From positions 620,001-684,000 of the forward strand of contig NZ_JAWRCU010000002.1 in NCBI RefSeq assembly GCF_033542235.1: a stretch of DNA of 64,000 bases, in the 5' to 3' direction. Positions 26,242 to 34,424 of this stretch are shown here, piece after piece. The translations under genes and the position numbers were made by a program. Under the pieces are notes generated by a model, which was given only the letters and a program-made list of their open reading frames with translations, did no database searches and was not told where the DNA came from. Position 1 is the stretch's first letter; the number at the start of each line of letters is the position of its first letter. The DNA comes from JAWRCU01 sp033542235 (lineage in GTDB: Bacteria; Pseudomonadota; Alphaproteobacteria; Rhizobiales; Rhizobiaceae).

Positions 26242-28257
26242 ATGAGCATGCGCATTACAGGCTATACGGAGCGCTGGGCCTTTCGGCCCGGCGAGGCCGT
26301 GCCGGTACGGGTTTCGAGCGAGTACCCGCGTTATGTCGCCCGCCTGATCCGCCACATCGGCCCGATAAGCAGAATGGCCGATTGGGAGCGCAACACCGAA
26401 ACAATCGACGACGTTTCGATTCCGGCACAGCGCGGCACAGTGCGCTCAATTTCGATCGGCTCCCATGCCAGCGCCTCGTTCGACCCACCGCTCGAGGCAG
26501 GAGGCTTGAGCATGCGCGTCGAACTGGGTCTGGCGGCCGATATGACGCTGGCCCGACTTCGGTTCGAGTCGGGTGAGCTCGTCCTCGGTTGCGACGCCTC
26601 AGGCCTCTTATTGGTGAACGCGGTCGCGACGACATGCAGCTTGCAAATCAGGCGGTGGGCGCAAGTCCATTTGATGATTTCCGGCGCTCAAGCAGAGGTG
26701 TGCGTCAGGTCCGAGTTCGATCGCACTGTGGCTGGCAGCAGCGTTGCCCTGAATGCTGAGGGGAGGCTAACGGAATTGCTTCTTGCTCCCCGTTTCGAGG
26801 GCAGACTCGCTGCACCGACCATCCTGGACGTCAGGGGCGACGTAGTTGCTTCATGGACTTTCGGCGAAGCCAATTCCTCGCTGGCGCTTCACAACGCGCC
26901 GACGCTAAGCCTACGCTCCTGCGGGAGGAACGCAGACGCAGCAGGATTTCACTTCGATGACCTCGGAGATGCAACCTGGCCGGCGGATTTCACCTTAGCC
27001 CTGCCCCCGGACATCAGGTCGGGAGCATATGGGATCCTGCTCAGCGAGACGGAAACGGTGGACTGGGCGGATCGCGGCAGCTTCGACGTACTACCGATCT
27101 TTGTTGCACCAAAAAGTCCCGAAGCGCGCGTCGCAATGGTGCTGCCGACTTTCAGCTATCGCGCCTACGGAAACTCCACCTTCTTTGAGGCTGCAGACCC
27201 GGAAGTCTTCAAGCTGAAAGCCAAATCGTGGTCGGCTCCGCTCCACCGTTACGCTGAGCAGCATGGGCTGAAATCGCTTTACGACACGCATCCCTGCGGC
27301 GAAGGGGTGTGCCTCGCAACGCTGAAACGCCCGCATATGACGACGCGGGCAGACTATGTGTCTTTGCTGCAAGGCTTTGCCCACCAATATTCGGCCGACC
27401 TGATGATCGTCGGGTGGCTTGAGAAGGCAGGATACGCCTATGACTTGCTGACCGATGAGGTGTTGCATGCGCAGGGAGCCAGCGCCCTTGCCGGATATGA
27501 TGCGGTCCTCACCGGGTCGCATCCCGAATATGCGAGTCCCCAGACGCTCGATGCCTACGAGAGCTATGCCGCCAGTGGCGGCTCGATGCTCTATCTCGGA
27601 GGCAATGGTTTTTACTGGTCGATCGGCGTCGACCCAAACGACCCCGCGATCATTGAAGTTCGCCGGCGCCATGGCGTGCGCACATGGACCGCGCGTGCCG
27701 GCGAAACGCGTCATCAGACGGACGGGGCCGAAGGCGGGCTGTGGCGCGACCTGGACCGCGCGCCGAACCGGCTGACCGGCGTTGGATTCGCCGCGCATGG
27801 CTATTCGGGCGATGGCGCTTATAGGATCCCCGACGGTATCGACCTCACAGCTCTCCCTCCAAGACTGGCCAACACGCTGAGCATGATTGGCCGAGCCGAA
27901 TTCGGCATCGCCGGGCTTGAGCTTGATGCCCACAACCAGGCATTGGGCGAACCCGGGCCGGTGACGGTGCTCGCCTCAGCTGTCAGCATGCCCCGAGGCT
28001 ATGTGCCGGCTATTGAAGAGTTCGGTGCGCTCGATGCATTTCTGCCCGACGCCAACGCGGCGCTTGCCCGTGCGATTCGCGGCGACCTGGTCCTGGCCGA
28101 CCTGCCGGGCGGCGGAAAGGTGTTCTCGGTCGGCTCGATCCGCTGGACGAGCGGTCTTGCCGATCCGGCCGATGTGAACTGGGTGCGCCGGATCACAACC
28201 GCCGCCCTGGACGATCTGCTTGCCTTAGCTGCGGACCGGAGAGCAAGCCATGCCTGA
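26242..28257 (+). CDS. N,N-dimethylformamidase large-subunit-like protein
   Basis: A 671-residue protein resembling the large (beta) subunit of dimethylformamidase. Marks include the N-terminal Ig/lectin-like portion (ITGYTERWAFRPGEAVPVRV), RVAMVLPTFSYRAYGNS, LYDTHPCGEGVC, DAVLTGSHPEYASPQTLDAY, GGSMLYLGGNGFYW and a late GGGKVFSVGSIRWTSGL. Known dimethylformamidase uses a mononuclear iron held by two Tyr and one Glu; the tyrosines in GSHPEY and GNGFYW are candidates, but I cannot assign them without alignment. No small subunit is encoded nearby. In this cluster it probably hydrolyses an amide or formamide bond of the imported compound. It starts five bases after the binding-protein gene and overlaps the ATPase gene by eight. 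Confidence 0.78.
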   Translation: MSMRITGYTERWAFRPGEAVPVRVSSEYPRYVARLIRHIGPISRMADWERNTETIDDVSIPAQRGTVRSISIGSHASASFDPPLEAGGLSMRVELGLAADMTLARLRFESGELVLGCDASGLLLVNAVATTCSLQIRRWAQVHLMISGAQAEVCVRSEFDRTVAGSSVALNAEGRLTELLLAPRFEGRLAAPTILDVRGDVVASWTFGEANSSLALHNAPTLSLRSCGRNADAAGFHFDDLGDATWPADFTLALPPDIRSGAYGILLSETETVDWADRGSFDVLPIFVAPKSPEARVAMVLPTFSYRAYGNSTFFEAADPEVFKLKAKSWSAPLHRYAEQHGLKSLYDTHPCGEGVCLATLKRPHMTTRADYVSLLQGFAHQYSADLMIVGWLEKAGYAYDLLTDEVLHAQGASALAGYDAVLTGSHPEYASPQTLDAYESYAASGGSMLYLGGNGFYWSIGVDPNDPAIIEVRRRHGVRTWTARAGETRHQTDGAEGGLWRDLDRAPNRLTGVGFAAHGYSGDGAYRIPDGIDLTALPPRLANTLSMIGRAEFGIAGLELDAHNQALGEPGPVTVLASAVSMPRGYVPAIEEFGALDAFLPDANAALARAIRGDLVLADLPGGGKVFSVGSIRWTSGLADPADVNWVRRITTAALDDLLALAADRRASHA

Positions 28258-29821
28258 GCCGCAGGGCGCGAATGCCATTGAGTTCCACAACATCCACAAA
28301 CGGTTTGGCAGGGTCGTAGCCAATAACGACATCTCGTTTGCCGTGCCGCGGGGGACCATCCACGGAATCGTCGGCGAGAACGGCGCCGGCAAGTCGACAC
28401 TGATGAATATCCTTTTCGGCATTCACCAGGCCGATAGCGGTTCGATCCTGATTCAGGGGCGACCGGCGCATATCAAGAGCTCGATTGATGCAATCCGCCT
28501 CGGTATCGGCATGGTGCATCAGCACTTCATGCTGGTCGACCGGCTGACGGCGATGCAGAATGTCGTGCTTGGCGCGGAGACTGGCTTCTGGCTTACAGGC
28601 GGTGTCGGCGGAGGAAGAAAGCGCATCGAGGCATTGCAGGCGCGCTACGGCCTCGACTTCCCGCTCGATCACATTCCCCACAACCTCTCGGTCGGGACCC
28701 AGCAGCGAATCGAGATCCTGAAAGCGCTCTATCGCGACGCGAGCGTGCTTATCCTAGATGAACCGACGAGCGTATTGACGCCGCAGGAAGTCGACATCCT
28801 CTTCACGGTTTTCAAGGACCTCAAGGCCGAGGGCAAGACTGTCGTCCTGATCACCCACAAGCTGCGCGAAGTCCTGGCGGTTACGGACAACGTCACGATC
28901 TTGCGGCAGGGCCGCTGTGTCGACACCGTGCCAACGGCCACGGTCACGCGCAGCTCGCTTGCCGAAGCGATGGTCGGTCGCAAGATCAACCCGGTGGCAC
29001 TGCCCACTGCTACGCCTTCGCCACGCCCGAAACTCAGCGTCCGGGACCTGGTCGTAAAGGGCCAGGGATCGATGGGCGTTCGAGGCCTGAGCTTCGACCT
29101 CCATGGCGCCGAGATCCTCGGCATCGCCGGGGTAGCCGGGAACGGCCAGAGCGAGCTCCTGATGGCGCTCTCCGGCCTGGCTCCGGTGATCGAGGGAGAG
29201 ATCCGGACCGAGCATCTGACGATAGACCACAAGAGCACGATCTCGCCAGGCGGCCTGCGCCGGGGCGGCCTTGGCAACATACCGGAAGACCGTCACCGCA
29301 ACGGCGTGATCGGTGAATGGACTGGGCTCGAGAACAGCATCCTGGGCCTACAGCGCAGCAAGGACGTGCCGGGCGTCGGCCGATCGCTCAACTGGCGGCA
29401 CATCGAGGCATGGTGCCGTGACCTCCTCAGGCACAACGACGTTCGCCCACCCGATCCGCACCGCCCGATTGGTGTGCTCTCGGGAGGCAACCAGCAGAAG
29501 CTGGTGATCGGGCGCGAACTCGCCCTCGAGCCGGACATCCTGCTGGTTGGGCAGCCCACGCGCGGCGTCGACATCGGCGCCATCGAGGCCATCCACGGCA
29601 AGCTCGTCGAACAACGCAACAAGGGTCGCGCGTTGCTGCTGGTTTCGGTGGAGCTCGATGAGATCTTCGCGCTCTCGGATCGGGTGATCGTCATGTTCGA
29701 AGGTCGCTCTATGGGCGAGCTCAGCCGCTCCGAACTCTCGGAAACGCTCGTTGGGATGATGATGGCAGGCATGTCGAAGGCGGAAGCGCTGGGATATCTC
29801 AAGCAAAGGGAATCGGCATGA
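28250..29821 (+). CDS. Nucleoside-type ABC importer ATPase (duplicated)
   Basis: A 523-residue protein with two nucleotide-binding domains. Domain 1: Walker A GENGAGKST, signature LSVGTQQRIEI, Walker B VLILDEPTSVL. Domain 2: weak Walker A GVAGNGQSE, signature LSGGNQQK, and ILLVGQPTRGVD in which the Walker B Asp-Glu is replaced by Gly-Gln. This asymmetry is usual in the BMP/nucleoside transporter group. Overlaps of eight bases with the amidohydrolase-like gene and four with the permease gene show tight operon structure. Confidence 0.92.
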   Translation: MPEPQGANAIEFHNIHKRFGRVVANNDISFAVPRGTIHGIVGENGAGKSTLMNILFGIHQADSGSILIQGRPAHIKSSIDAIRLGIGMVHQHFMLVDRLTAMQNVVLGAETGFWLTGGVGGGRKRIEALQARYGLDFPLDHIPHNLSVGTQQRIEILKALYRDASVLILDEPTSVLTPQEVDILFTVFKDLKAEGKTVVLITHKLREVLAVTDNVTILRQGRCVDTVPTATVTRSSLAEAMVGRKINPVALPTATPSPRPKLSVRDLVVKGQGSMGVRGLSFDLHGAEILGIAGVAGNGQSELLMALSGLAPVIEGEIRTEHLTIDHKSTISPGGLRRGGLGNIPEDRHRNGVIGEWTGLENSILGLQRSKDVPGVGRSLNWRHIEAWCRDLLRHNDVRPPDPHRPIGVLSGGNQQKLVIGRELALEPDILLVGQPTRGVDIGAIEAIHGKLVEQRNKGRALLLVSVELDEIFALSDRVIVMFEGRSMGELSRSELSETLVGMMMAGMSKAEALGYLKQRESA

Positions 29822-30921
29822 CGCTGAGGGCATCGTCGATCTTGGGCGGCCTCTCGGCCACGCTGATCAATCTGCTTATAGCGCTGCTGCTCGGCGGGTT
29901 GCTGGTCGCGGCGGTTGGTGCAGACCCGTCGGCCGCTCTGCGCGTCGTCTACAACGGCGCCTTTGGTAGCTCCGCCGGGCTCAGTTACACCTTCTATTAC
30001 GCAACCAACTATATCTTCGCCGGTCTCGCGTTCGCCGTCGCGGCGCAGGCCAGCCAGTTCAACATCGGCGCGGAGGGCCAGGCCTATATCGGGGGGCTCG
30101 GCACCGGACTTGCTTGTCTCGCGCTGCCTGGAGTCTCTTGGTGGCTGGCATTGCCGGTCGCCGTTGCGGCATCCGGGCTGTTCAGCGGCGGTTGGGCCCT
30201 GATCCCGGCCGTGATGGAAGCGCGGCGTGGCAGCAATCTGATCATCACCACGATCATGTTCAACTTCCTTGCCTCGCTGCTGATGACCTTCGTCATTGTC
30301 AACCTGCTGCGAGTGCCGGGCTCGGCTATTCCCTCGAGCGGCCCGATGCCGGAGTCGAGCTTTTTACCGAGGATCGATCAGATCCTCACCGCCATTGGCA
30401 TTCCAACGAATGAAACGCCGCTCACGATCATGGTCTTCGTAGCCGTCGCTCTGGCGCTCGGACTGATTTGGCTGATCTGGCACACGCGCTGGGGCTACGA
30501 GTTGCGGGCAATCGGCAAGAACTCCGACGCCGCAGCTTTTGCCGGCGTCAACGTCGCACGCGTCAAGATCCAGGCAATTTGCCTGTCGGGGGCAGTGGCA
30601 GGAATGCTCGGTGTGAACGAAGTGATGGGCGCCCAGCACCGTGTCTTGCTGGAACTCGCGGCCGGGTACGGCTTCACCGGCATCGCCGTGGCCCTGATTG
30701 GCGCGAACCATCCCGCGGGCATCATTCCGGCTGCTGTCCTGTTCGGTGCCTTGCAGCAGGGCGGCGCGTCGCTCTCCTTCATGTTCCCCAATGTGTCGCG
30801 CGATGTCGTGGTGATCGTCCAGGGATTGGTGATCCTGTTGGCCGGCGGGTTGATCCATATGCTCCGCCCGAGGCTCGTGGCCTTCTTCGCAGGGCTGCTC
30901 AATACCGAGCGGAGCGCGTAA
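29818..30921 (+). CDS. Nucleoside-type ABC importer permease 1
   Basis: A 367-residue membrane protein with about ten hydrophobic segments. Marks of the BMP-linked permeases: SQFNIGAEGQAYIGGLGTGL, GSNLIITTIMFNFLASLLMT, then GYELRAIGKNSDAAAFAGVN and GYGFTGIAVALIGANHPAGI. It pairs with the second permease to form a heterodimeric channel. ATGA overlap with the ATPase gene; its TAA shares a base with the next ATG. Confidence 0.9.
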   Translation: MTLRASSILGGLSATLINLLIALLLGGLLVAAVGADPSAALRVVYNGAFGSSAGLSYTFYYATNYIFAGLAFAVAAQASQFNIGAEGQAYIGGLGTGLACLALPGVSWWLALPVAVAASGLFSGGWALIPAVMEARRGSNLIITTIMFNFLASLLMTFVIVNLLRVPGSAIPSSGPMPESSFLPRIDQILTAIGIPTNETPLTIMVFVAVALALGLIWLIWHTRWGYELRAIGKNSDAAAFAGVNVARVKIQAICLSGAVAGMLGVNEVMGAQHRVLLELAAGYGFTGIAVALIGANHPAGIIPAAVLFGALQQGGASLSFMFPNVSRDVVVIVQGLVILLAGGLIHMLRPRLVAFFAGLLNTERSA

Positions 30922-31883
30922 TGGACCCGATCCAGCTTGCCGCCTCGACTCTCCGGCTCGCAGTCCCATTGATCTTCGCCACCATGGCCGGACTCTATGC
31001 GGAGCGCTCAGGCCTGGTGGATATAGGCCTCGAGGGCAAGATGCTGTCCGGCGCCTTCGCTGGCGCCGCCGTCGCGTCGCTCTCCGGAAGCGCCTGGGTC
31101 GGCCTGATCGCGGCAATCCTTGCGGGCGGCATCGTCGGTCTCGCTCAAGGGGTCGCCTCGATTGCCTTTCGCGGCAATCAGCTCGTCATCGGGCTCGCGA
31201 TCAATATCATAGCCTCCGGGCTGACCGCCTTTCTTGGCATCGCCTGGTTTCAGCGCGGGGGACAGACGCCGCAGCTCATCGAAGGCCAGCGTTTCGAGGC
31301 CATCCACCTTCCTTTATCAGCCGAGATCGCCCAGGTGCCGGTGGTCGGCCCTCTATATGCAACTGTAATCGGCGGCCAGACGATCCTTGGCTACGCGGCA
31401 ATCGCATCCATCGCGATCACCTGGCTCGTCATCTACCGAACCCGCTTCGGATTGCGCCTTGTGGCGGCCGGCGACAAGCCGGAAGCAGTCGAGAGCGCTG
31501 GCGTTTCGGTCTTCCGTCTGCGGTACTGCGCCATCTTCGTTTGCGGCTGCCTCTGCGGCATGGCTGGCGCTTACCTCTCGATCGTCCAGGGCGGCGCATT
31601 CTATCGCGACATGAGCGCCGGCCAGGGGTACATGGCCCTGGCGGCCCTGATCTTCGGTGGCTGGAAGCCCGGCCGGGCAGCATTGGCCTGCTTGCTATTT
31701 GCCGGTGCGGATGCCGTGCAGGGGCGCCTGCAGGGTGTGCCGATCTTCGGCCAGTTCGAAGTTCCAACCCAGGTCGTGCAGGCCATACCTTATCTGCTGA
31801 CTCTCATCCTGCTGGCCGGCCTGGTGGGTCGTTCACACGGTCCCGCGGCCGCAGGGCGCCCGTATGTCCGCGGTCAGCGTTGA
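30921..31883 (+). CDS. Nucleoside-type ABC importer permease 2
   Basis: A 320-residue permease and partner of the preceding one: TLRLAVPLIFATMAGLYAER, SGLVDIGLEGKMLSGAFAGA, GNQLVIGLAINIIASGLTAF, GLRLVAAGDKPEAVESAGVS and a GQGYMALAALIFGGWKPGRA segment. About nine hydrophobic stretches are visible. It starts in a TAATG overlap. With the binding protein and ATPase it completes a nucleoside-type importer. Confidence 0.9.
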   Translation: MDPIQLAASTLRLAVPLIFATMAGLYAERSGLVDIGLEGKMLSGAFAGAAVASLSGSAWVGLIAAILAGGIVGLAQGVASIAFRGNQLVIGLAINIIASGLTAFLGIAWFQRGGQTPQLIEGQRFEAIHLPLSAEIAQVPVVGPLYATVIGGQTILGYAAIASIAITWLVIYRTRFGLRLVAAGDKPEAVESAGVSVFRLRYCAIFVCGCLCGMAGAYLSIVQGGAFYRDMSAGQGYMALAALIFGGWKPGRAALACLLFAGADAVQGRLQGVPIFGQFEVPTQVVQAIPYLLTLILLAGLVGRSHGPAAAGRPYVRGQR

Positions 31884-31908
31884 CGCTATCTCTAACCAAG
31901 GAAGCAAG

Positions 31909-32877
31909 ATGCCCATCAAAGTCATCGTGGATACAGACACCGGCATCGACGATGCCATGGGCTGCGTGCTGGCTCTTAATTCACCTGAACTCGAGGTGGT
32001 CGGCATGACAAGCGTGTTCGGCAACGTCAGCGTGGAGCTGACAACCGAGAACACCGCCTATGTGCTCGAACTGTTCGATCGCACCGATATCCCGCTCGCC
32101 AGGGGCGCGGCGGCCGGCTTCGTCGGTAAGCCAAGCTTTTCGCCATATGTCCACGGCGATGACGGTGTGGGTAACGCCAACTTTCCAAAGTCCACACAGG
32201 TAGCGATCGATCCGCGGCACGCAGCTCAGTTGATCGTCGATCTCTGTCGTGCGAATCCCGGCCAGATCACCATCATCGCCCTAGGTCCCCTGACCAACGT
32301 GGCGTTGGCCCTGGCCATCGAGCCTAGGTTACCCGAGCTTTGCCCGCGCGTGGTTTGGATGGGCGGGGTTGTCTACGCCAGGGGGAACGTCACCCCGGTC
32401 GCCGAAGCCGACGCCTGGCACGACCCGGAAGGCGCTCAGATAGTGCTCCAACAGCGCGGCTGGCGGGTCGACATGGTCGGTCTCGATGTGACCGAGCCGT
32501 GCGTGATCCGGAGAGAGCACCTCGAGCGCCTCCAAAGGTCGGACGCCAAGGCTGCACAATACGTTGCGCGTATCACGCCGTTCTACATGGACTTCTATTC
32601 CCGCGTCTTGGGCGAATATGCGTGCGCGGTCCACTCGGCCTTGACTGTGGCGATCGTTGCGCAGCCAGAACTCGTGCTGGAATCGGTCAAGCTGCCGATC
32701 CAGGTCGAACTAACCGGCAGCCTGACGCGGGGGATGACGGTTGCGGATCGTCGAATCGGCGCAACCAATGGCGGCGGCGGCAGCGACTGGCGCGATGTGC
32801 CTCTCACTCACGTACCGACAAAGGTCGACGATGACGCCTTCCGCGCCATGTTCCTTGAGCGGCTGACGGGCGGCTAA
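31909..32877 (+). CDS. Inosine-uridine-type nucleoside hydrolase, variant active site
   Basis: A 322-residue nucleoside hydrolase. The N-terminal calcium motif VDTDTGIDDA is intact. Two other sites depart from the family. The usual HDPLA near the C terminus, whose Asp binds calcium, reads HSALTVA (Ser codon at 32635). The usual ribose-binding EFN reads EAD (codons 32404-32412). TEPCVI and the preceding GNVTP are present. The fold should therefore be kept, but the substrate or rate may differ, for example a nucleoside with an altered sugar. ATG 31909 follows CAAGGAAGCAAG; a frame from 31864 overlaps the permease gene. It follows the transporter genes directly, which supports a role in splitting the imported compound. 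Confidence 0.85.
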   Translation: MPIKVIVDTDTGIDDAMGCVLALNSPELEVVGMTSVFGNVSVELTTENTAYVLELFDRTDIPLARGAAAGFVGKPSFSPYVHGDDGVGNANFPKSTQVAIDPRHAAQLIVDLCRANPGQITIIALGPLTNVALALAIEPRLPELCPRVVWMGGVVYARGNVTPVAEADAWHDPEGAQIVLQQRGWRVDMVGLDVTEPCVIRREHLERLQRSDAKAAQYVARITPFYMDFYSRVLGEYACAVHSALTVAIVAQPELVLESVKLPIQVELTGSLTRGMTVADRRIGATNGGGGSDWRDVPLTHVPTKVDDDAFRAMFLERLTGG

Positions 32878-32884
32878 GGGCTAT

Positions 32885-34300
32885 ATGTCCTCCTCGATTG
32901 CCTTCATCGGTCTTGGTGCCATGGGCCTGCCGATGGCGAATACTTTGGCTCGGTCCGGGCTTCAGGTGCGGGCTTGGAGCAGGAAGCGGCCGGCCGCCCT
33001 GGATGCGACTGTCACCTGGTGCGACGATGGACTCGCCTGCGTAAACGGCTGTGACTTCGTAATTCTCATGCTGACGGACGCTCACGCTGTCTCCGAAGTG
33101 CTGTTCGAGCGTGATTTTGTTGCCAGCATGCGCCGCGGCACAATCGTCGTCGACATGGGCACGACCGGTATTGAGCACGCGCGAGCCACGGCGGCGCGGC
33201 TGACGCCCCTGGGTATCGACTTTGCGGATGCTCCCGTGTCGGGTGGCACGGACGGAGCATCCCGGGCTGCTCTGACGATCTTTGTCGGCGCCGACGAGCG
33301 GATCCTACCTCGCCTGTCGAGTGTGCTGGCGAGGATGGGCATCCTGCATCACCTCGGCCCGGTTGGCTCCGGGCAGGCGGCAAAACTCGCAAATCAGATC
33401 GTTGTAGGCATCAACATTGCAGCTGTTGCCGAAGCCGTGCTGTTCGCCGAAAGCGTCGGCGTCAATGCCTCAAAACTGCTTGTGGCGCTGGAAAGGGGGT
33501 TTGCCGACAGCACGGTCCTGCGCACTCACGGGCCGCGCATCGCGACGCGCGATTTCAGCGCGGCGGGGGCCCTACGGCTGCACCTGAAGGACCTGAAGCT
33601 GGCAGAAGCAGCTTGGCCCGGTGACTTTGGCGATCTTCGGCATGCGGAGCGAGTTATGAGAGACTTTCTGCACCTTGCCGATAGCGGTGACGGACATCTC
33701 GACCATTCCGCTTATATCCGCACATACGAAATCTCCGCCGAGGACGAACTCCGGCCAGAGCGACCTGACTTTTCAGAGGTTCTCGCCGAAACTGAGCTAA
33801 TCAAACACCTGGCGGATTTTCGTCCTACTGTCGTCGGGACGCCACCTCTTCGCCTGGACCTTGCGGCAAGCGACATCGACGTGATCTGCCAACACTCTGA
33901 TCCGGCGGAGTTCTGGAGCGTCGCTTACGCAGCATTTGGAAATGCCGAAGGCTTCGAGGCGTGGCAATGGGTTGGCTCGTGCCGTCCCACCGTAATCCGC
34001 TTCGTGCACCGGGGCTGGTTCGTTGAGATCTTCGGATCACCTGAACCAATTGAAAACCAAAACGGCTGGCTGCATTTCGAGGCCGAGCGAAGATTGCTGA
34101 TGCTGTGGGGTGAGCCGTTGCGCCGCCGGGTGATGGCGCTGCGAAGACAGGGGCTGAAGACTGAACCGGCGTTCGCGCGCGCTCTAGGTATCCCGGGTGA
34201 CCCGTATGAAGCCCTGGCAAGCCTCGTTCGAGGGGGCGGCTCTAGAGCCGAGCTGGCGGCGCCGTGCGGAAACCAACGCTCTGACCAGGTCGAGCGTTAG
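32885..34300 (+). CDS. 3-hydroxyisobutyrate-dehydrogenase-like enzyme fused to DUF4269
   Basis: A 471-residue protein of two parts. Residues 1-280 are a complete beta-hydroxyacid dehydrogenase: NAD motif IAFIGLGAMGLPMANTLARS, substrate motif FADAPVSGGTDGA, catalytic Lys in GSGQAAKLANQI, and the usual end LHLKDLKLAEAA to DHSAYIRTYE. Residues about 300-455 match DUF4269: ADFRPTVVGTPPLRLDLAAS, DIDVIC, then FVEIFGSPEPIENQNGW and LKTEPAFARALGIPGDPYEA. DUF4269 has a nucleotidyltransferase-like D-x-D. A linker of about 20 residues joins them. Dehydrogenases of this kind reduce tartronate semialdehyde or related acids. It starts seven bases after the nucleoside hydrolase gene and ends the cluster. 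I do not know of a described role for the fusion. Confidence 0.82.
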   Translation: MSSSIAFIGLGAMGLPMANTLARSGLQVRAWSRKRPAALDATVTWCDDGLACVNGCDFVILMLTDAHAVSEVLFERDFVASMRRGTIVVDMGTTGIEHARATAARLTPLGIDFADAPVSGGTDGASRAALTIFVGADERILPRLSSVLARMGILHHLGPVGSGQAAKLANQIVVGINIAAVAEAVLFAESVGVNASKLLVALERGFADSTVLRTHGPRIATRDFSAAGALRLHLKDLKLAEAAWPGDFGDLRHAERVMRDFLHLADSGDGHLDHSAYIRTYEISAEDELRPERPDFSEVLAETELIKHLADFRPTVVGTPPLRLDLAASDIDVICQHSDPAEFWSVAYAAFGNAEGFEAWQWVGSCRPTVIRFVHRGWFVEIFGSPEPIENQNGWLHFEAERRLLMLWGEPLRRRVMALRRQGLKTEPAFARALGIPGDPYEALASLVRGGGSRAELAAPCGNQRSDQVER

Positions 34301-34367
34301 CTGCCGGGATCTGACAGGCGACGACCCCGCGATGAGTTCGACTTGGCGGGAGCCGAGCAGTTCAGTA

Positions 34368-34389
34368 CTGCGCTACGCTCCGAACCGCG
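34368..34389. repeat. 22-bp direct repeat, copy 2 (tRNA-Pro 5'-end fragment)
   Basis: Exact copy of 11878-11899, that is the first 15 bases of tRNA-Pro plus seven bases upstream of it. The rest of the tRNA is missing. It lies in the 124-base gap between the accessory cluster and the exopolysaccharide genes. Confidence 0.75.
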
Positions 34390-34424
34390 CAAAGCAGATA
34401 GTCTCGACGGTCATGCCGCAAGCG

